From Bacillus oleivorans (lineage in GTDB: Bacteria > Bacillota > Bacilli > Bacillales > JC228): a stretch of 64,000 nt of DNA. Location of the stretch: contig NZ_OAOP01000011.1 in assembly GCF_900207585.1 (NCBI RefSeq), positions 82,062-146,061 on the forward strand. The letters are read 5' to 3'. Shown one piece after another: positions 53,514-62,435 of this stretch (position 1 is its first letter; each line of letters starts with the position of its first letter). Both the position numbers and the translations under genes were made by a program. The notes under the pieces were generated by a model. That model did no database searches and had not been told where the DNA came from. It saw only the letters and a list, made by a program, of their open reading frames with translations.

Positions 53514-53900
53514 CTAGCTCAATGTAATCTGTACTTCCCCTGCCAAGACCGAATAATCATCACCAGATAGAATGTTTCTCGCGGTTGTTAAATTCGTATG
53601 ATACAGAAGATTTCCACCTGTTAACGCATCCCTTACGCCTACGTGTGTCACGGTTCCCCAGTTAGCTGTAGCCTGCGGAAACGAGACATTGGCACTTAAT
53701 GACGTAACACCATTGGAAGGAGCCGTGAAGGTTGCCGGTTGTCTTGCATATCCTCCACCCGTTACCTCTGTTCCCGTGTCTGCATCTGTTGGATCGGACG
53801 TATATAAAGCCAAATAAACCGTTGCTGGGGCTGTGTAAGCTGTACCCCGTAACGTGGCATTAATTAACGCGTTTTCTAAGTAATTGCTCATTTGAGCCAT
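53514..53900 (-). CDS. small phage structural protein (head/tail fibre type)
   Basis: 128 residues. MSNYLENALINATLRGTAYT then VYLALYTSDPTDADTGTEV and TGGGYARQPATF, a widely found phage structural family of unclear place in the virion. GGAGTGATATT precedes the ATG, and its site overlaps the stop of the gene before it. It lies between the two parts of the split tail protein. Confidence 0.7.
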   Translation of the reverse strand: MAQMSNYLENALINATLRGTAYTAPATVYLALYTSDPTDADTGTEVTGGGYARQPATFTAPSNGVTSLSANVSFPQATANWGTVTHVGVRDALTGGNLLYHTNLTTARNILSGDDYSVLAGEVQITLS

Positions 53901-53904
53901 AATA

Positions 53905-54231
53905 TCACTCCATTTCGTTTAAATCGTCTAGGCGGTAGAGTTTGCCACCATGAGCGATTAGTAATTCTTTGGTTCCATCTTCTTTTCGGTATTCAAAGAT
54001 TCCGTTTATTTTCCCTGGTCCGAGTGAGCGTTGAAATACTCTCTCGTATCCAGTTCTTTTATTGAGCGAACCTCTTTCATCAATAGAGAAGTTCAGCATA
54101 TCTGGGGAGTTATTTTGATTGATTTGTGCTTCATTCGTTGAAAGGTCTATCCCTCCGAATGGACCTATACGAAGGTTAGGAGGGTTAGGCGGTGGATTGG
54201 GTAAGTCAAATAATTGCGGTTTCTGTGCCAT
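53905..54231 (-). CDS. tail nozzle/stabilisation-type protein, N-terminal part
   Basis: 108 residues ending DDLNEME. PFGGIDLSTNEAQINQNNSP near residue 24, then RGSLNKRTGYERVF and ELLIAHGGKLYRLDD. In related tail proteins these strands continue directly into the kind of body found in the 556-residue gene. Stops as it reaches a strand that would begin the next beta unit. Confidence 0.65.
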   Translation of the reverse strand: MAQKPQLFDLPNPPPNPPNLRIGPFGGIDLSTNEAQINQNNSPDMLNFSIDERGSLNKRTGYERVFQRSLGPGKINGIFEYRKEDGTKELLIAHGGKLYRLDDLNEME

Positions 54232-54242
54232 GTGTCACCCTC

Positions 54243-55178
54243 CTACAATACATATAATTGTGAAATCGTCTGAATCCCGTAATTGTCATCTGTTGTAAGC
54301 CGGGATAGTTTCACTTGGTATTCGTTTAATAATTGAGTAGCCATTGTCTGATTCTCGTCAAATATAGCTTTACTAGCCATATAGTAAGGAATCGCTTCTT
54401 GGGCTTCTGTATCTACTTCAAATTCGTATGTGTCTGGTGTCGTTGAATCTATCGTAGTTGGATACCGGTAATATTGAATAAGAAAACTTCCATTCAGATA
54501 ATAGTTAAGTACAAATGTCCGCTTACCCTCCCAGTAGTATTCAACCAATTCTTTATAAGCGCGTGGATCGGTTTCATGGATTACTTTGTTGAGTTCCATG
54601 AAGTCAGCTGGCATTTCATAGCGAATGTAAGGGCGATAGATAGGCACATCGTCAGCCGTAGGGAATGAATAGGCAAATAAGGCTTTGTTGCGTAAGTTAT
54701 AGACATATGGACCACTAAATCGCAACCGAATCATGTTGTTTGGATTAGAAGCGTTAATCAGCCCTTTATAAGCCGTAAATACACCTTTAGTCGTGTTGTT
54801 AATCGTCACTAAGGGGGTCCATACACCCGCAACATTTTCCTCGATATATACATCTGCTACCCCATCCACTTCAAAGTAGTAAGCTTTACTCCCTGGGTAT
54901 TGGTCGATAATATCGGTACCGGGTAGATACTGAATTAAATCGAACCCTTTTAATAATCCTTGTTGGGGTTTAATCGGATTATGGGCGATAGGATAGGAAG
55001 CATGAATCTTTTTAATAGTAGCCAGCTCTTTTTGGGCCATGTCGGCGAACCGGTTCATTCGGTTTAAGTAATCGGCATTTTCTCCGTCGGGGATTGGTAC
55101 ACCATCGACGGAGTATTCTGCCATAAGGGATAATGCTTTGCGTTTGGCTTCTCCAAGGTTCAAGGGAAACACCCCCAC
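54243..55178 (-). CDS. head-tail connector/adaptor protein
   Basis: 311 residues: N-terminal helices (1-60), a middle galactose-binding-like beta domain (about 90-170) with YYFEVDGVADVYIEENV, and C-terminal helices. Placed between the capsid-side and tail-side genes, like podovirus gp4/gp7-type adaptors. The start follows a terminator-rich gap; TATGTGGGGGTGT lies before the start. Role inferred from context. Confidence 0.55.
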   Translation of the reverse strand: MGVFPLNLGEAKRKALSLMAEYSVDGVPIPDGENADYLNRMNRFADMAQKELATIKKIHASYPIAHNPIKPQQGLLKGFDLIQYLPGTDIIDQYPGSKAYYFEVDGVADVYIEENVAGVWTPLVTINNTTKGVFTAYKGLINASNPNNMIRLRFSGPYVYNLRNKALFAYSFPTADDVPIYRPYIRYEMPADFMELNKVIHETDPRAYKELVEYYWEGKRTFVLNYYLNGSFLIQYYRYPTTIDSTTPDTYEFEVDTEAQEAIPYYMASKAIFDENQTMATQLLNEYQVKLSRLTTDDNYGIQTISQLYVL

Positions 55179-55183
55179 ATATT

Positions 55184-55205
55184 AAAAAGCCCTCATTAGA
55201 GGACT
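55184..55205 (-). terminator. compact terminator overlapping the coiled-coil gene stop
   Basis: Minus strand GTCCTC-TAAT-GAGGGC then TTTTTAA. Confidence 0.7.
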
Positions 55206-55633
55206 TGGATTTCTTTCTTAGTCGATTCACGAATCCGTTTGTTTACGGCTTTCGTTTGTTCGTAGGAATATTTCCAAATATCATAGATTGGTTTAGGTAC
55301 CTCAAATTGTTGCCCGCGTGGAATTGCGTAAATAATTCCGTTCCATCCTACTGGAACCACATCGTCCGGGTTGTTTGGGTCCTCTGGAATTTCGATAGGT
55401 ACTTTTGGATAAGAATCTAATTGCTTGCGAAGTGACTTTTCTTGTTTTTTGATCTGCGCTTCCATGTTTTCTTCTTGCTTTTTCAATTTATCTTCAAGCT
55501 TTTTACGTTCGGCAGCTTCTTTTTCTGCTTTAGCTTTGGCTTCTTCTTCGTATTTTGCTTTAATTTCCGCTTCAATCTGTGCACGTAGTTCTTCTACATT
55601 AATTTCTTGTGTTTTTTGCTCGTTATTAGCCAT
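55196..55633 (-). CDS. coiled-coil phage head protein
   Basis: 145 residues. Long charged coiled coil at 10-75 (EAEIKAKYEEEAKAKAEKEA), then a Pro/Asp-rich linker and a small domain with VPVGWNGIIYAIPRGQQFEV near 93. AGGAGGCTATTTTTAC upstream. Lies right after the capsid gene; likely decoration or head completion, inferred. Confidence 0.55.
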   Translation of the reverse strand: MANNEQKTQEINVEELRAQIEAEIKAKYEEEAKAKAEKEAAERKKLEDKLKKQEENMEAQIKKQEKSLRKQLDSYPKVPIEIPEDPNNPDDVVPVGWNGIIYAIPRGQQFEVPKPIYDIWKYSYEQTKAVNKRIRESTKKEIQVL

Positions 55634-55663
55634 GTAAAAATAGCCTCCTAATTTGTTTTTAAT

Positions 55664-55691
55664 GAAAAAGAGGGGCGAAAACCCCTCTATG
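55664..55691 (-). terminator. terminator after the major capsid gene
   Basis: Minus strand AGAGGGG-TTTTCG-CCCCTCT then TTTTCATT, leaving the capsid gene as a high-level transcript end. Confidence 0.85.
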
Positions 55692-56681
55692 TTATACCGT
55701 TGCGCCTGATTCGTAGCGTAGGATGCACAATTCGTTTAATCGAACCGAAGTAAACGCTGACTTCCAAGCCACCGTATTGAACTGATTTAATGGATCGGCT
55801 GTACCCGCAGAACCTGCTTTGTGAACGATGATTTCAGGCTTAGAAGAACCTTCTACATCAGGTACACCGTAAGCTCCTTTACCGATGATGATTGTTCCAT
55901 AAACGTCAGCTAATGCAGTTCCTGCTCCTGCACCATCAATATCAGCCCCTGCGCTAGCCCATTTAGGAGCATTATCAGCTTCAAGGAAGTAGATACCATA
56001 CATCTTACCTAATACGCCATCTTCACGATTTTTAGTATCAACGTAAGTGTTTTGATCTTTCCACTCAGTTGTTTGCATAAGGTCAGTCGCTACATCAGTG
56101 TGGATAAACGCAAGATAACCTTTTCCGCCACCTGGTAAAGAGATAGGTTTTACTTTGTTACGTTTAAGTGTACGACGAGCTTTCAAGATGTCTAATGCTG
56201 AAATTTTATCAGTTGTATTAATTGTTCCACGAGATGCTTTACCATTCGCATACAATACGTTTGTTCCTGCTGCAATAATGTCACGAACGATAATGTCCAT
56301 TGATTCCCCTGCATTTTCACCCATAAGCTCAGATGCTTCTGTTAATAGTGGATCTAGACCAACCATATTGATAAACTCAGAGATTTTAGTCCAGTTACCA
56401 TACTCAGAAACAGTCGCATTGATCTTAGTGATATCTAAGTTTACGCCATCAGGAGTCACACCCTCTGTAATGGCAGTTGTAGACACCGCTAATGAGTTTA
56501 AACGACGGAATGAAGTAGTCGCACCCGCATGTTTCGGAATGTTTTTCTTTTCTCCATATTTCATGAAGAATAATTCAGGGAGCAGTCTTTCAAGCATCGT
56601 GCGTTGGTAAAATTCTGCTTGTTCGGCTGTTAGTGCGTTTACGCCAGTGGTAGCGTTATAACCTTGTACTGAAGTTGCCAT
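55692..56681 (-). CDS. major capsid protein, N4-gp56-like
   Basis: 329 residues. Starts MATSVQGYNATTGVNALTAE, with GATTSFRRLNSLAVSTTAIT near residue 52 and an Ile/Thr-rich core; the C-terminal part has VAWKSAFTSVRLNELCILRY. This is the N4-gp56 branch of HK97-fold capsid proteins. AGGAGGAATTTTAA before the ATG. Lies directly after the scaffold, the expected order. Confidence 0.85.
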   Translation of the reverse strand: MATSVQGYNATTGVNALTAEQAEFYQRTMLERLLPELFFMKYGEKKNIPKHAGATTSFRRLNSLAVSTTAITEGVTPDGVNLDITKINATVSEYGNWTKISEFINMVGLDPLLTEASELMGENAGESMDIIVRDIIAAGTNVLYANGKASRGTINTTDKISALDILKARRTLKRNKVKPISLPGGGKGYLAFIHTDVATDLMQTTEWKDQNTYVDTKNREDGVLGKMYGIYFLEADNAPKWASAGADIDGAGAGTALADVYGTIIIGKGAYGVPDVEGSSKPEIIVHKAGSAGTADPLNQFNTVAWKSAFTSVRLNELCILRYESGATV

Positions 56682-56693
56682 TTAAAATTCCTC

Positions 56694-57440
56694 CTATAAG
56701 CTCTGTACCTCACCGTTCTTTACTTTGCGTAGGAGTGCTTCAAAATCAGCTTTTGGCATATCCTTAACGCTGGTATTATGTTGAACATCTCCACCGCCTA
56801 GTGAACCGGTAGAGGCTTGAGCGTTTGATTGTAGTTTTTGTAGTGCTTCTTGTTCTTTCTGTTGGCCTAGATTCTTGTAAGAGACACGTAAATAAGCATC
56901 CAGTAGACTTAACCCTTTTTGTTCTTTCAACACCCATACTTCTTTAGGGATTTCATTGGCTTTTAAGTCTGGAAACTCTGAAAACAGTTCATTCGCTTCA
57001 TTACGAAACTTTTCATCTGCTTCCTGTTTGGCTTTTAATTCACGTGCATATTGAATGTCAGGGTGTTGTTCCAGGTATTTGTTTAATACGTTGGGGTCTA
57101 ACCCTGCTTGGCGATATTCTTGTTCTTGCTGTTGTTTCTCGATTTGGTCTAATTGCCGTAACATATCCTCATGGGATTGATAGCCGGCTAATTTAGCGAC
57201 GCGATCTAAGTGTTTCTCATATTCAGTTGCACGTTGAGAAACCTTATCGTAATTCAACCCTTTTTGAATGTAAGCAGGGGCTTCATCACGACTAATTCGC
57301 ATGTTTTCTTTGTTGTATTTAACTTCGATGAAATCATCCTGTGTGGTAGCAGGAATCTCTTGTGCTGGCTCTTGTTGTGTATTTGTGTCTTGCACTTGGC
57401 TTTCTACTTGTTCGGTTTGGTAGCCGAATTGTTCTTCCAT
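56694..57440 (-). CDS. phage scaffold protein
   Basis: 248 residues, Gln/Glu-rich. A region at 40-75 (VKYNKENMRISRDEAPAYIQ) and a coiled coil at 95-150 with KQQQEQEYRQ are typical of scaffolds; the C-terminus (KADFEALLRKVKNGEVQSL) is basic, as needed for capsid binding. AAGGAGGATTTTTAGT before the ATG. Sits between portal and capsid. Confidence 0.75.
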   Translation of the reverse strand: MEEQFGYQTEQVESQVQDTNTQQEPAQEIPATTQDDFIEVKYNKENMRISRDEAPAYIQKGLNYDKVSQRATEYEKHLDRVAKLAGYQSHEDMLRQLDQIEKQQQEQEYRQAGLDPNVLNKYLEQHPDIQYARELKAKQEADEKFRNEANELFSEFPDLKANEIPKEVWVLKEQKGLSLLDAYLRVSYKNLGQQKEQEALQKLQSNAQASTGSLGGGDVQHNTSVKDMPKADFEALLRKVKNGEVQSL

Positions 57441-57481
57441 ACTAAAAATCCTCCTTCGCTATGGTTGGCGAAATATATTAA

Positions 57482-57556
57482 TAGTTAGGCAGCAGTCTAC
57501 AGGTGACGCGGTTGGTTATCGGGACTTACTAGCTTTTGCTTGCCCGCCCTAACTAG
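57482..57556 (-). ncRNA. possible structured RNA between portal and scaffold genes
   Basis: Minus strand begins CTAGTTAGGGC and ends GCCTAACTA, a closing helix of 8-9 base pairs with one bulge, containing an AGC-AAAA-GCT hairpin and a conserved-looking middle (AGTAAGTCCCGATAACCAAC). About the size of a tRNA but lacking a TPsiC arm and an anticodon arm. Not a riboswitch class that I recognise. Confidence 0.35.
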
Positions 57557-57593
57557 ATAGTTTAATGTCATATCCAGGACATAATAAAAACAC

Positions 57594-59321
57594 CTACATA
57601 GCCATTGGTTGACCTTGTGGTGTTTGCTGACCTAATATTTGTTGTTTAATTAATTGCTGTTGTTCAGGCGAAGCCATCATAAAGGCTTGTTGTTCTTCTG
57701 GCGGTAGTTGAGCGAGTAACTGTTCAAACTGTTGTTCCTGTTGAATAGCAGCCATTTCCCGTTGTTCTTCAATAGATTTTAAGAGTCTATCCTTAAATGG
57801 AATGACGTTCTTAGGGACGAACATCAAATACTGGTCTAGGGTGATATGCCCGGCATCAAATAACTTATCTAAGCTAGTCATCATCAGCGTTTCCGAATAG
57901 CTAGAAGATGGTCCAATATCAATTTTTAACCGCATTTCTAAGTCTCTGTGTTGGGAACCATTGAAAATTTCGCTTTGTTCTTCTCCATCATCATCTTTAA
58001 CCGTAATCATGCGATCTGTGTTGTAGTAGACCTTCCACATCTCGGCCCATATGTTCCCAATATCCTCCATAGCTTGATAGAATCTCCGTTTAATAGATTC
58101 TAACGGTACACCTGCCGCCTTTTGTAAGAGCATGATAGCGGAAGCGTTGAGTTGTGATGTATTTTGTTCCCCTAGTGCGTTCTCATTCGCCCCGGCTGAA
58201 TCCTTTGTATAACTTAGGAACGCTTCTACTAGGTTTGGAACGTGTGACGGCATGCTAGGAGGAGTTAGGTATTGAATCGCATTCCCAACCGAACCAGTTT
58301 GACTATTTACATTGATTACCTCACCCGGTGTATTCGTGATTTGTTGATGAACCAATGTTTTATCAATAATCAGCTTCGGCCATCCTGTTTGTTGAGCGGA
58401 TAACAGCTGCATAGCCATTAAGAAGTTAATCGCCTTTTGGTTAGGTATGAGTCCTTCTGTATCGCCTATGCCAAAGATAGATTGCTTCCGTCTCTCCCAT
58501 TGCATGACAGCTAAAGGGTAGAGTTTCATATTCGTATTGGTTTTAGGCTTTACAACAATTCCGCTTGCGACCTTCATAAAGTGAACGGTTCCGTTTTCTT
58601 TCCAATACTTTGTGAGTACCGTTACCTTATTCCCTGTGGTTAGTTCCTGCTGTGCCATGTCATACGCTTGGTCGGTGACTTCACTATCCGGTTTTATCAT
58701 ATTGGCTATTTCATTCGACACACCGTTATCCTTCGCCTGTTTGCGTACATTCTCGACTAGATCGCGATAGGTAATGATGATGTAAGGTTGTTGTTGTACG
58801 TTTCGGTTCTGCGGGTTACCCGGAAAGAAGTTCACCGGGTCTATGACTTCACCGCATATCATTCCATCATATTTGAGCGTGTTCCCGCCTTTTTTGCTCG
58901 TGTCATAGTAATAGTGCCAGATACCCGTGCCGACGTTAGAAGCACTCTCTAAAGCTTCCTCATTGAGTTCTTGTTGTTTGACTAATTCCCACGTGGTATC
59001 TGCATACCGCGTGAACAGGTCAGCCGCTTGGTACTCAGGTGATTCTTCATCAGTGATTTCACTTGCACTAAATACCATTTTGATATTCTCATTCATGACG
59101 GAAGCGACCTTATGGTTCTCGATCCGCCGGATAATGTTGAATACAGGTCTAGGAAGGTTCTTGGTACGTTCGGTAATTCTCGGCCATTGATCGCCTGACC
59201 TCATACGTTCATACTCTGCCCATTTATCGAGAAATCCCATTTGTTTTTTATACGAGATTCCTTCTTTGTATTCATTCTCCACACGACTTGCTTCATCTAG
59301 GAGTTTTTCTAGCTTTGCCAA
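57594..59321 (-). CDS. portal protein (P22/podovirus type)
   Basis: 575 residues. The P22-like portal features are WAEYERMRSGDQWPRI near residue 30, SASNVGTGIWHYYYDT near 125, FGIGDTEGLIPNQKAINFL near 290 and a Gln-rich C-terminal barrel (EQQFEQLLAQLPPEEQQAFM). The TTG at 59321 is chosen because AGGTGAAAC lies just before it; the site is the same box used by neighbouring genes. Single-copy dodecamer at the packaging vertex. Confidence 0.85.
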   Translation of the reverse strand: MAKLEKLLDEASRVENEYKEGISYKKQMGFLDKWAEYERMRSGDQWPRITERTKNLPRPVFNIIRRIENHKVASVMNENIKMVFSASEITDEESPEYQAADLFTRYADTTWELVKQQELNEEALESASNVGTGIWHYYYDTSKKGGNTLKYDGMICGEVIDPVNFFPGNPQNRNVQQQPYIIITYRDLVENVRKQAKDNGVSNEIANMIKPDSEVTDQAYDMAQQELTTGNKVTVLTKYWKENGTVHFMKVASGIVVKPKTNTNMKLYPLAVMQWERRKQSIFGIGDTEGLIPNQKAINFLMAMQLLSAQQTGWPKLIIDKTLVHQQITNTPGEVINVNSQTGSVGNAIQYLTPPSMPSHVPNLVEAFLSYTKDSAGANENALGEQNTSQLNASAIMLLQKAAGVPLESIKRRFYQAMEDIGNIWAEMWKVYYNTDRMITVKDDDGEEQSEIFNGSQHRDLEMRLKIDIGPSSSYSETLMMTSLDKLFDAGHITLDQYLMFVPKNVIPFKDRLLKSIEEQREMAAIQQEQQFEQLLAQLPPEEQQAFMMASPEQQQLIKQQILGQQTPQGQPMAM

Positions 59322-59352
59322 ATGTTTCACCTACTTTCGTACCTAGCTGAAA

Positions 59353-59559
59353 TTAATTAATTTTATGTCTAACTGTGGTTACAATCTTATTAGGGTTGCT
59401 AAGGTCTTTTCCTGCATAGTTCTCGCAAGTGCTATTCACGCATAGCATAGGCAAATTGGTATATGCGATCGTTTCTTTATCAGGTGTATCATCATTTTCA
59501 AAGGAATATGAAGTAATTCCTATTCGTAACAAGGATTTACATAATGGACATTGTTCCAT
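59353..59559 (-). CDS. small zinc-ribbon phage protein
   Basis: 68 residues starting MEQCPLCKSLLRIGI, with CPLC near residue 4 and CVNSTC near 40. AGGTGAAAAC precedes the ATG. Located between TerL and the portal; may assist packaging or be regulatory. No family recognised. Confidence 0.6.
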   Translation of the reverse strand: MEQCPLCKSLLRIGITSYSFENDDTPDKETIAYTNLPMLCVNSTCENYAGKDLSNPNKIVTTVRHKIN

Positions 59560-59563
59560 GTTT

Positions 59564-59809
59564 TCACCTACTTTCGGTTGGACCATTCACCCATTCATCT
59601 AAAATGAGTTGTTGTTCTTGAAACACCTTTTCTTCGTTCTTTGTTTGAATAATAGGCTCAATCGGATTCTTTATCTCTAAGGTGGGTTCTTCTTGCTTGC
59701 TGGTTTGGATTTGCCAGCGTAAGCCTAATTGAACGGATTTAAGAGCTACATATCCACCTGAAACAAAAGCTGTTGTAAAAGCTATTAATAAGACAATCGT
59801 CGTTACCAT
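59564..59809 (-). CDS. small membrane-anchored phage protein
   Basis: 81 residues: one N-terminal helix (VTTIVLLIAFTTAFVSGGYV) then a polar Gln/Glu-rich tail. Overlaps TerL end by 7 bases and the zinc-ribbon gene by a short distance. Function unknown. Confidence 0.55.
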   Translation of the reverse strand: MVTTIVLLIAFTTAFVSGGYVALKSVQLGLRWQIQTSKQEEPTLEIKNPIEPIIQTKNEEKVFQEQQLILDEWVNGPTESR

Positions 59810-61275
59810 TCGATGTATTCCCCTCCCTCTCTTTCGTTATTATGAAACATCCAATGCGGATCGTGACCATTTGACTTTGGTGGAATCTCCGCATAAAAGT
59901 AATACAATCTATTTAATGCTTGTGACATAGAGTCTACATCATCATCATGTTTTCCTTTCGGGAAGGAAGCACATTCTTCTACAAAGTCATGTGTCCATTC
60001 GGTTCTAGGTAAATGAACGTTGCCAGCTTCAATATAAGGAGATACCGCGTTGACTCTCGCAACCTTACCTCCTTCTGGATTAATAGGAATCACACCAGGT
60101 ATCTTATTGCGTAGCATAGAGACAATAGCTGGACCATTTGCTTTATCCTCAATTAAGATTGCGCTTATGTCTGGATGTTTCTTTTTCAGATTGACGATGG
60201 ATTGAATTGTAGCCGGGAAGTTCATTCGCGCTTTTACCCTATCAATCAAATAAGAATTTGCTCCTACCTTGCCCCACACTTGAATCGATACAAAGTCGTT
60301 ATCATCTTCATCTTTAAAAGTGGCATCTACGCTCATTAGCTTAATTTGGATTTGTGGAAGGATATCGTAATATCTCCACCAATCACGTTTTAAAATGTTC
60401 CCTTCTTGGCTTGTTGGTCTACCTTGATATAGGGAGTTAAAAGAAGATGGATACCGTTCCCTTTCGACAATAAACTCATATCCGTATCGTTCCGGCCACA
60501 AGGGTTCGCCTATTTCTCTGCCGAGTATGTCGTTTTCCTCTGCTTTTAAAGGGAAGTTATATACTTGCCAGTTTAATGGTTGCCCGTATTCGGGATTCAG
60601 TAATCTTCCTTGTAGATCATCTTCATGCCATCTTGTGAGAATCAATATAACAATCGCCCCAGGGTGTAAACGTGTGGAAAATGAGTCAATCCATTCATCC
60701 CATACCTTATCGCGCATGGTTTCACTTTCGGCTTCTTCACGGTTCTTAATAGGGTCGTCGATTATCATTAAGTCGGCCCCTTGCCCGGTAATCCCGGATA
60801 AAACCCCTCGGCTAATCATACCGCCTATGTTGTTATCGAGATTCCATTCATCGGCTGCACTACTGTCTTTTGATACTTCAATGTCGAATAACTCTTTACC
60901 AAACTGTTTAACCTTTTCTTTGTTCTTCTTCCCGAACCTACGGGCGAATGTATCGTTATAGGAAATCTCTATCACTCTATCCTCAGGGAAATGCCCCTGA
61001 TAATAGCTTGGCAGAGTCTCTGTAATTGTCATAGATTTTGAATGTCGTGGAGGCATATTTAAAGCAATGTATTGGTTTTCGGTTCGTATCTTGCCCTCTC
61101 GCATTAACTTCTTTTTATCGATTGCTTTTTGAATAATGTCACATATAAACTCTGTATGTCGTGCGTGTGTGTATCTGCCCTCATGGGAGTACGCGACATA
61201 ATCCGCATAGTTTTTCTTGGCTAATGCTTTTTTAACCTCATTCAGTGTCGGAAGTCTTATTGAGGATGTTTTCAA
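59803..61275 (-). CDS. terminase large subunit
   Basis: 490 residues. ATPase motor with MPPRHSKSMTIT near residue 74 (Walker A-like) and ADLMIIDDPIKN near 162 (Walker B); nuclease domain with MSVDATFKDEDDNDFV near 315 and HDDDVDSMSQAL near 455 as the metal-binding acidic groups. Starts at TTG with GAGGAG upstream, overlapping TerS by 38 bases. Packages DNA into procapsids. Confidence 0.9.
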   Translation of the reverse strand: MKTSSIRLPTLNEVKKALAKKNYADYVAYSHEGRYTHARHTEFICDIIQKAIDKKKLMREGKIRTENQYIALNMPPRHSKSMTITETLPSYYQGHFPEDRVIEISYNDTFARRFGKKNKEKVKQFGKELFDIEVSKDSSAADEWNLDNNIGGMISRGVLSGITGQGADLMIIDDPIKNREEAESETMRDKVWDEWIDSFSTRLHPGAIVILILTRWHEDDLQGRLLNPEYGQPLNWQVYNFPLKAEENDILGREIGEPLWPERYGYEFIVERERYPSSFNSLYQGRPTSQEGNILKRDWWRYYDILPQIQIKLMSVDATFKDEDDNDFVSIQVWGKVGANSYLIDRVKARMNFPATIQSIVNLKKKHPDISAILIEDKANGPAIVSMLRNKIPGVIPINPEGGKVARVNAVSPYIEAGNVHLPRTEWTHDFVEECASFPKGKHDDDVDSMSQALNRLYYFYAEIPPKSNGHDPHWMFHNNEREGGEYIEW

Positions 61276-61702
61276 GCTGTTTCAACTCCTCGACTGTGAG
61301 ATTACTTAGATCCTTATCTGTTTTTATGTTGTGAGTGGTTTCTCCGCTTTGCTGTAGTTCTGATTTATCTACCCAACCGAAGTTATTCTTCAAATTAAAA
61401 ATGACCCCAGCTGTCACTTTAGGTGTCCATAAGCTTTCTTCGACAAAGGCTTCTATTTTAGCCTTCGCGCGTTTTATCGTGTCAAAAAACTCGTCACGTT
61501 CTTCATAGTTTAACAAGGTTTGCCGGTTAGTCCCTAAGAAATGAGCCAATCCCGAAATAGTATAAGGCTTAGGTGCTGGAACTGATATTTCTTGCCCTTC
61601 TTTCGTGAACATCGTTTGCATATGGGTGTCGCACATGTAAAAGTATGCGCTAATTTTTTCTTCAAGCTCTTCTTTACAACCAAACATTAACGGTCTACTC
61701 AT
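61238..61702 (-). CDS. terminase small subunit
   Basis: 154 residues. N-terminal DNA-binding part with an HTH (YTISGLAHFLGTNRQTLLNY near 47) and a C-terminal oligomerising coil. MSRPLMFGC start is used since GGTGAG lies 7 bases before it. It selects phage DNA and hands it to TerL. Overlaps the TerL start. Confidence 0.8.
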   Translation of the reverse strand: MSRPLMFGCKEELEEKISAYFYMCDTHMQTMFTKEGQEISVPAPKPYTISGLAHFLGTNRQTLLNYEERDEFFDTIKRAKAKIEAFVEESLWTPKVTAGVIFNLKNNFGWVDKSELQQSGETTHNIKTDKDLSNLTVEELKQLENILNKTSDTE

Positions 61703-61724
61703 TACATTTCTCACCGCCTCCAAA

Positions 61725-61751
61725 TAAAAAACACCCTTTAAAGGAGTGCTA
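61725..61751 (-). terminator. terminator after the HNH gene
   Basis: Minus strand CACTCC-TTTAAA-GGGTGT then TTTTTATT; it overlaps the end of the HNH gene and isolates it from terS. Confidence 0.75.
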
Positions 61752-62361
61752 ATTGTTGCGTTTGACTTTCAAATTTTATATTTGTCCATTTTAAGATTTT
61801 TTCCAACTTCTTTTTATCATATTTGCTATAGTTTACATACCATTCAAATAAATCATTATCCAATTTACTTAAATTGCACTCTTTACATGCAGGGACAATA
61901 TTTTGCTTAGTATAATGACCGCCTTTTGATGAAGGGACAACATGTTCATGTTGTAACCTATTACTCTTTTTACCACAATAAGCACAACTGTTATTGAAGA
62001 AGTTTAAAGACTCTTCCCAATATTCCTTTGATAGAGTGTATATAAGGTCTTTGTCCCTACTTCTTCTATTGTGCTTATACATCTTTCTAGCTAATTTCCC
62101 GTTTTCTGTTTTTTTATATTTTTTACTATATTGCTTATTATATTCTTTTATTTTTTCTTGATTGTTCAATCGATATATTCTTTGTTGTTCTCTGTGTTTC
62201 TCGAGGTCTTTATTTTTCTGCCATTCTGCCCTTTTGCAAACTTTACAAAGGTAGTCTAGTCCATCTTTGTTGGTTTTTCTTTTCCCAAATTCATCTAATG
62301 TTTTTTCTTGTTTACATGATGAACATACTTTCATTTTGATTTTTTCTGTGTTATTATTCAC
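61738..62361 (-). CDS. HNH endonuclease, free-standing
   Basis: 207 residues. N-terminal zinc fingers (CSSCKQEKTLDEFGKRKTN and CKVCKR) and a C-terminal HNH domain with CAYCGKK, LQHEHVVPSSKGGHYTKQN and CKECNLSK. More AT-rich than its neighbours. GTG start with AGGAG 10 bases upstream. With its own promoter and leader hairpin it looks like a mobile endonuclease gene inserted beside the terminase, though HNH proteins next to terminase can also help packaging. Confidence 0.85.
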   Translation of the reverse strand: MNNNTEKIKMKVCSSCKQEKTLDEFGKRKTNKDGLDYLCKVCKRAEWQKNKDLEKHREQQRIYRLNNQEKIKEYNKQYSKKYKKTENGKLARKMYKHNRRSRDKDLIYTLSKEYWEESLNFFNNSCAYCGKKSNRLQHEHVVPSSKGGHYTKQNIVPACKECNLSKLDNDLFEWYVNYSKYDKKKLEKILKWTNIKFESQTQQLALL

Positions 62362-62394
62362 TTGTAATCAACTCCTATACAGTTGGTTATCATG

Positions 62395-62422
62395 CTCTTG
62401 GGTGTTGGTAGCACCGCAAGAG
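62395..62422 (-). promoter_or_regulatory. leader hairpin of the HNH gene
   Basis: Minus strand CTCTTG-C-GGTG-CTACCAA-CACC-CAAGAG: 6 + 4 paired bases, one bulge, 13 bases downstream of the -10 box. Not followed by a T-run, so not a simple terminator. Confidence 0.6.
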
Positions 62423-62435
62423 TTTTCTTATGTTT

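Noticed and set aside
57482..57556. tRNA gene in the portal-scaffold gap
   Set aside because: The acceptor-like stem is present but there is no TPsiC arm, GTTC box or anticodon stem.
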